NCBI GenBank assembly: GCA_013152205.1
Contig: JAADGV010000076.1
Span: forward strand, 30,950 to 94,949
DNA from: Planctomycetota bacterium
GTDB taxonomy: Bacteria > Planctomycetota > Planctomycetia > Pirellulales > Lacipirellulaceae
DNA: 64,000 nucleotides
Reading direction: 5' to 3'
In this document: in pieces, positions 63,961 to 64,000 of the stretch
Position numbering within the stretch: the stretch's first letter is position 1
Layout: each line of letters starts with the position of its first letter
Position numbers and translations under genes: made by a program
The notes under the pieces: model-generated
What the model was told of the DNA's origin: nothing
The model's input: only the letters and a program-made list of their open reading frames with translations
The model's database searches: none

Positions 63961-64000
63961 TGAAACGCCTTTGGCGTAAAGGACTTACGGCCTGGACTGC

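Overview
The window looks like a piece of a planctomycete chromosome, probably from the Pirellulales. This rests on gene content, not on any search: a DUF1598 protein, methanofuran (C1 carrier) biosynthesis genes, a formylglycine-type sulfatase, a Tat-exported Gfo/Idh/MocA oxidoreductase, a DoxX protein with a very large insert, MoxR/DUF58/VWA genes, squalene-oxidase-repeat and PQQ-propeller secreted proteins, and many intergenic fold-back repeats. Coding density is high. I see no transposase, CRISPR array, rRNA or phage genes. One tRNA (Phe) is present.

Layout. 1-3180: the 3' part of a DUF1598 gene, a ParE-type toxin-antitoxin pair lying between two 140-bp copies of that gene's 3' end, and a putative lipoprotein gene. 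3201-7359 (minus): an acyl desaturase and a mfnD-mfnF-mfnE cluster for methanofuran synthesis. 7454-13320 (minus): a SUF iron-sulfur cluster operon read as sufR, nuoB, sufC, sufB, sufD, Rieske ferredoxin, sufT; the Complex I subunit gene inside it is unexpected. 13592-27340: an alanine/glycine-type symporter, dusB, a secreted protein of unknown function, a Ser/Thr kinase, a sulfatase, a 2-hydroxyacid dehydrogenase, and a DoxX plus Gfo/Idh/MocA pair.

25364-49401 is a long minus-strand block. In transcription order it holds a giant PQQ-propeller protein, a squalene-oxidase-repeat protein, MoxR ATPase, DUF58, a BatA-like protein, a second VWA protein, a DUF4175-like membrane protein, a coiled-coil secreted protein, a small secreted protein, an NPCBM protein, a HtrA-like protease, and a HtrA homologue that has lost all three catalytic residues. 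Several neighbours touch or overlap, so many are likely cotranscribed. 49902-50502: a HU-family nucleoid protein with a structured 3' region, and tRNA-Phe.

50899-62655 is a plus-strand block: a second squalene-oxidase-repeat protein (with HEAT repeats), a one-helix envelope protein, ExbB/TolQ-like, two ExbD/TolR-like proteins, a membrane-anchored propeller protein, a TPR plus family-5 solute-binding protein with no permease, and a secreted protein of unknown function. The two blocks share protein types (squalene-oxidase repeats, PQQ propellers) and may form one envelope machinery of unknown role; this is my inference. 62740-63723 is a final secreted protein, followed by a repeat-rich end.

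The best leads for undescribed biology are the combined MoxR/VWA/HtrA/propeller/ExbBD blocks, the dead HtrA partner, nuoB inside the suf operon, the repeat-flanked toxin-antitoxin cassette, and the structured RNA-like element after the HU gene.
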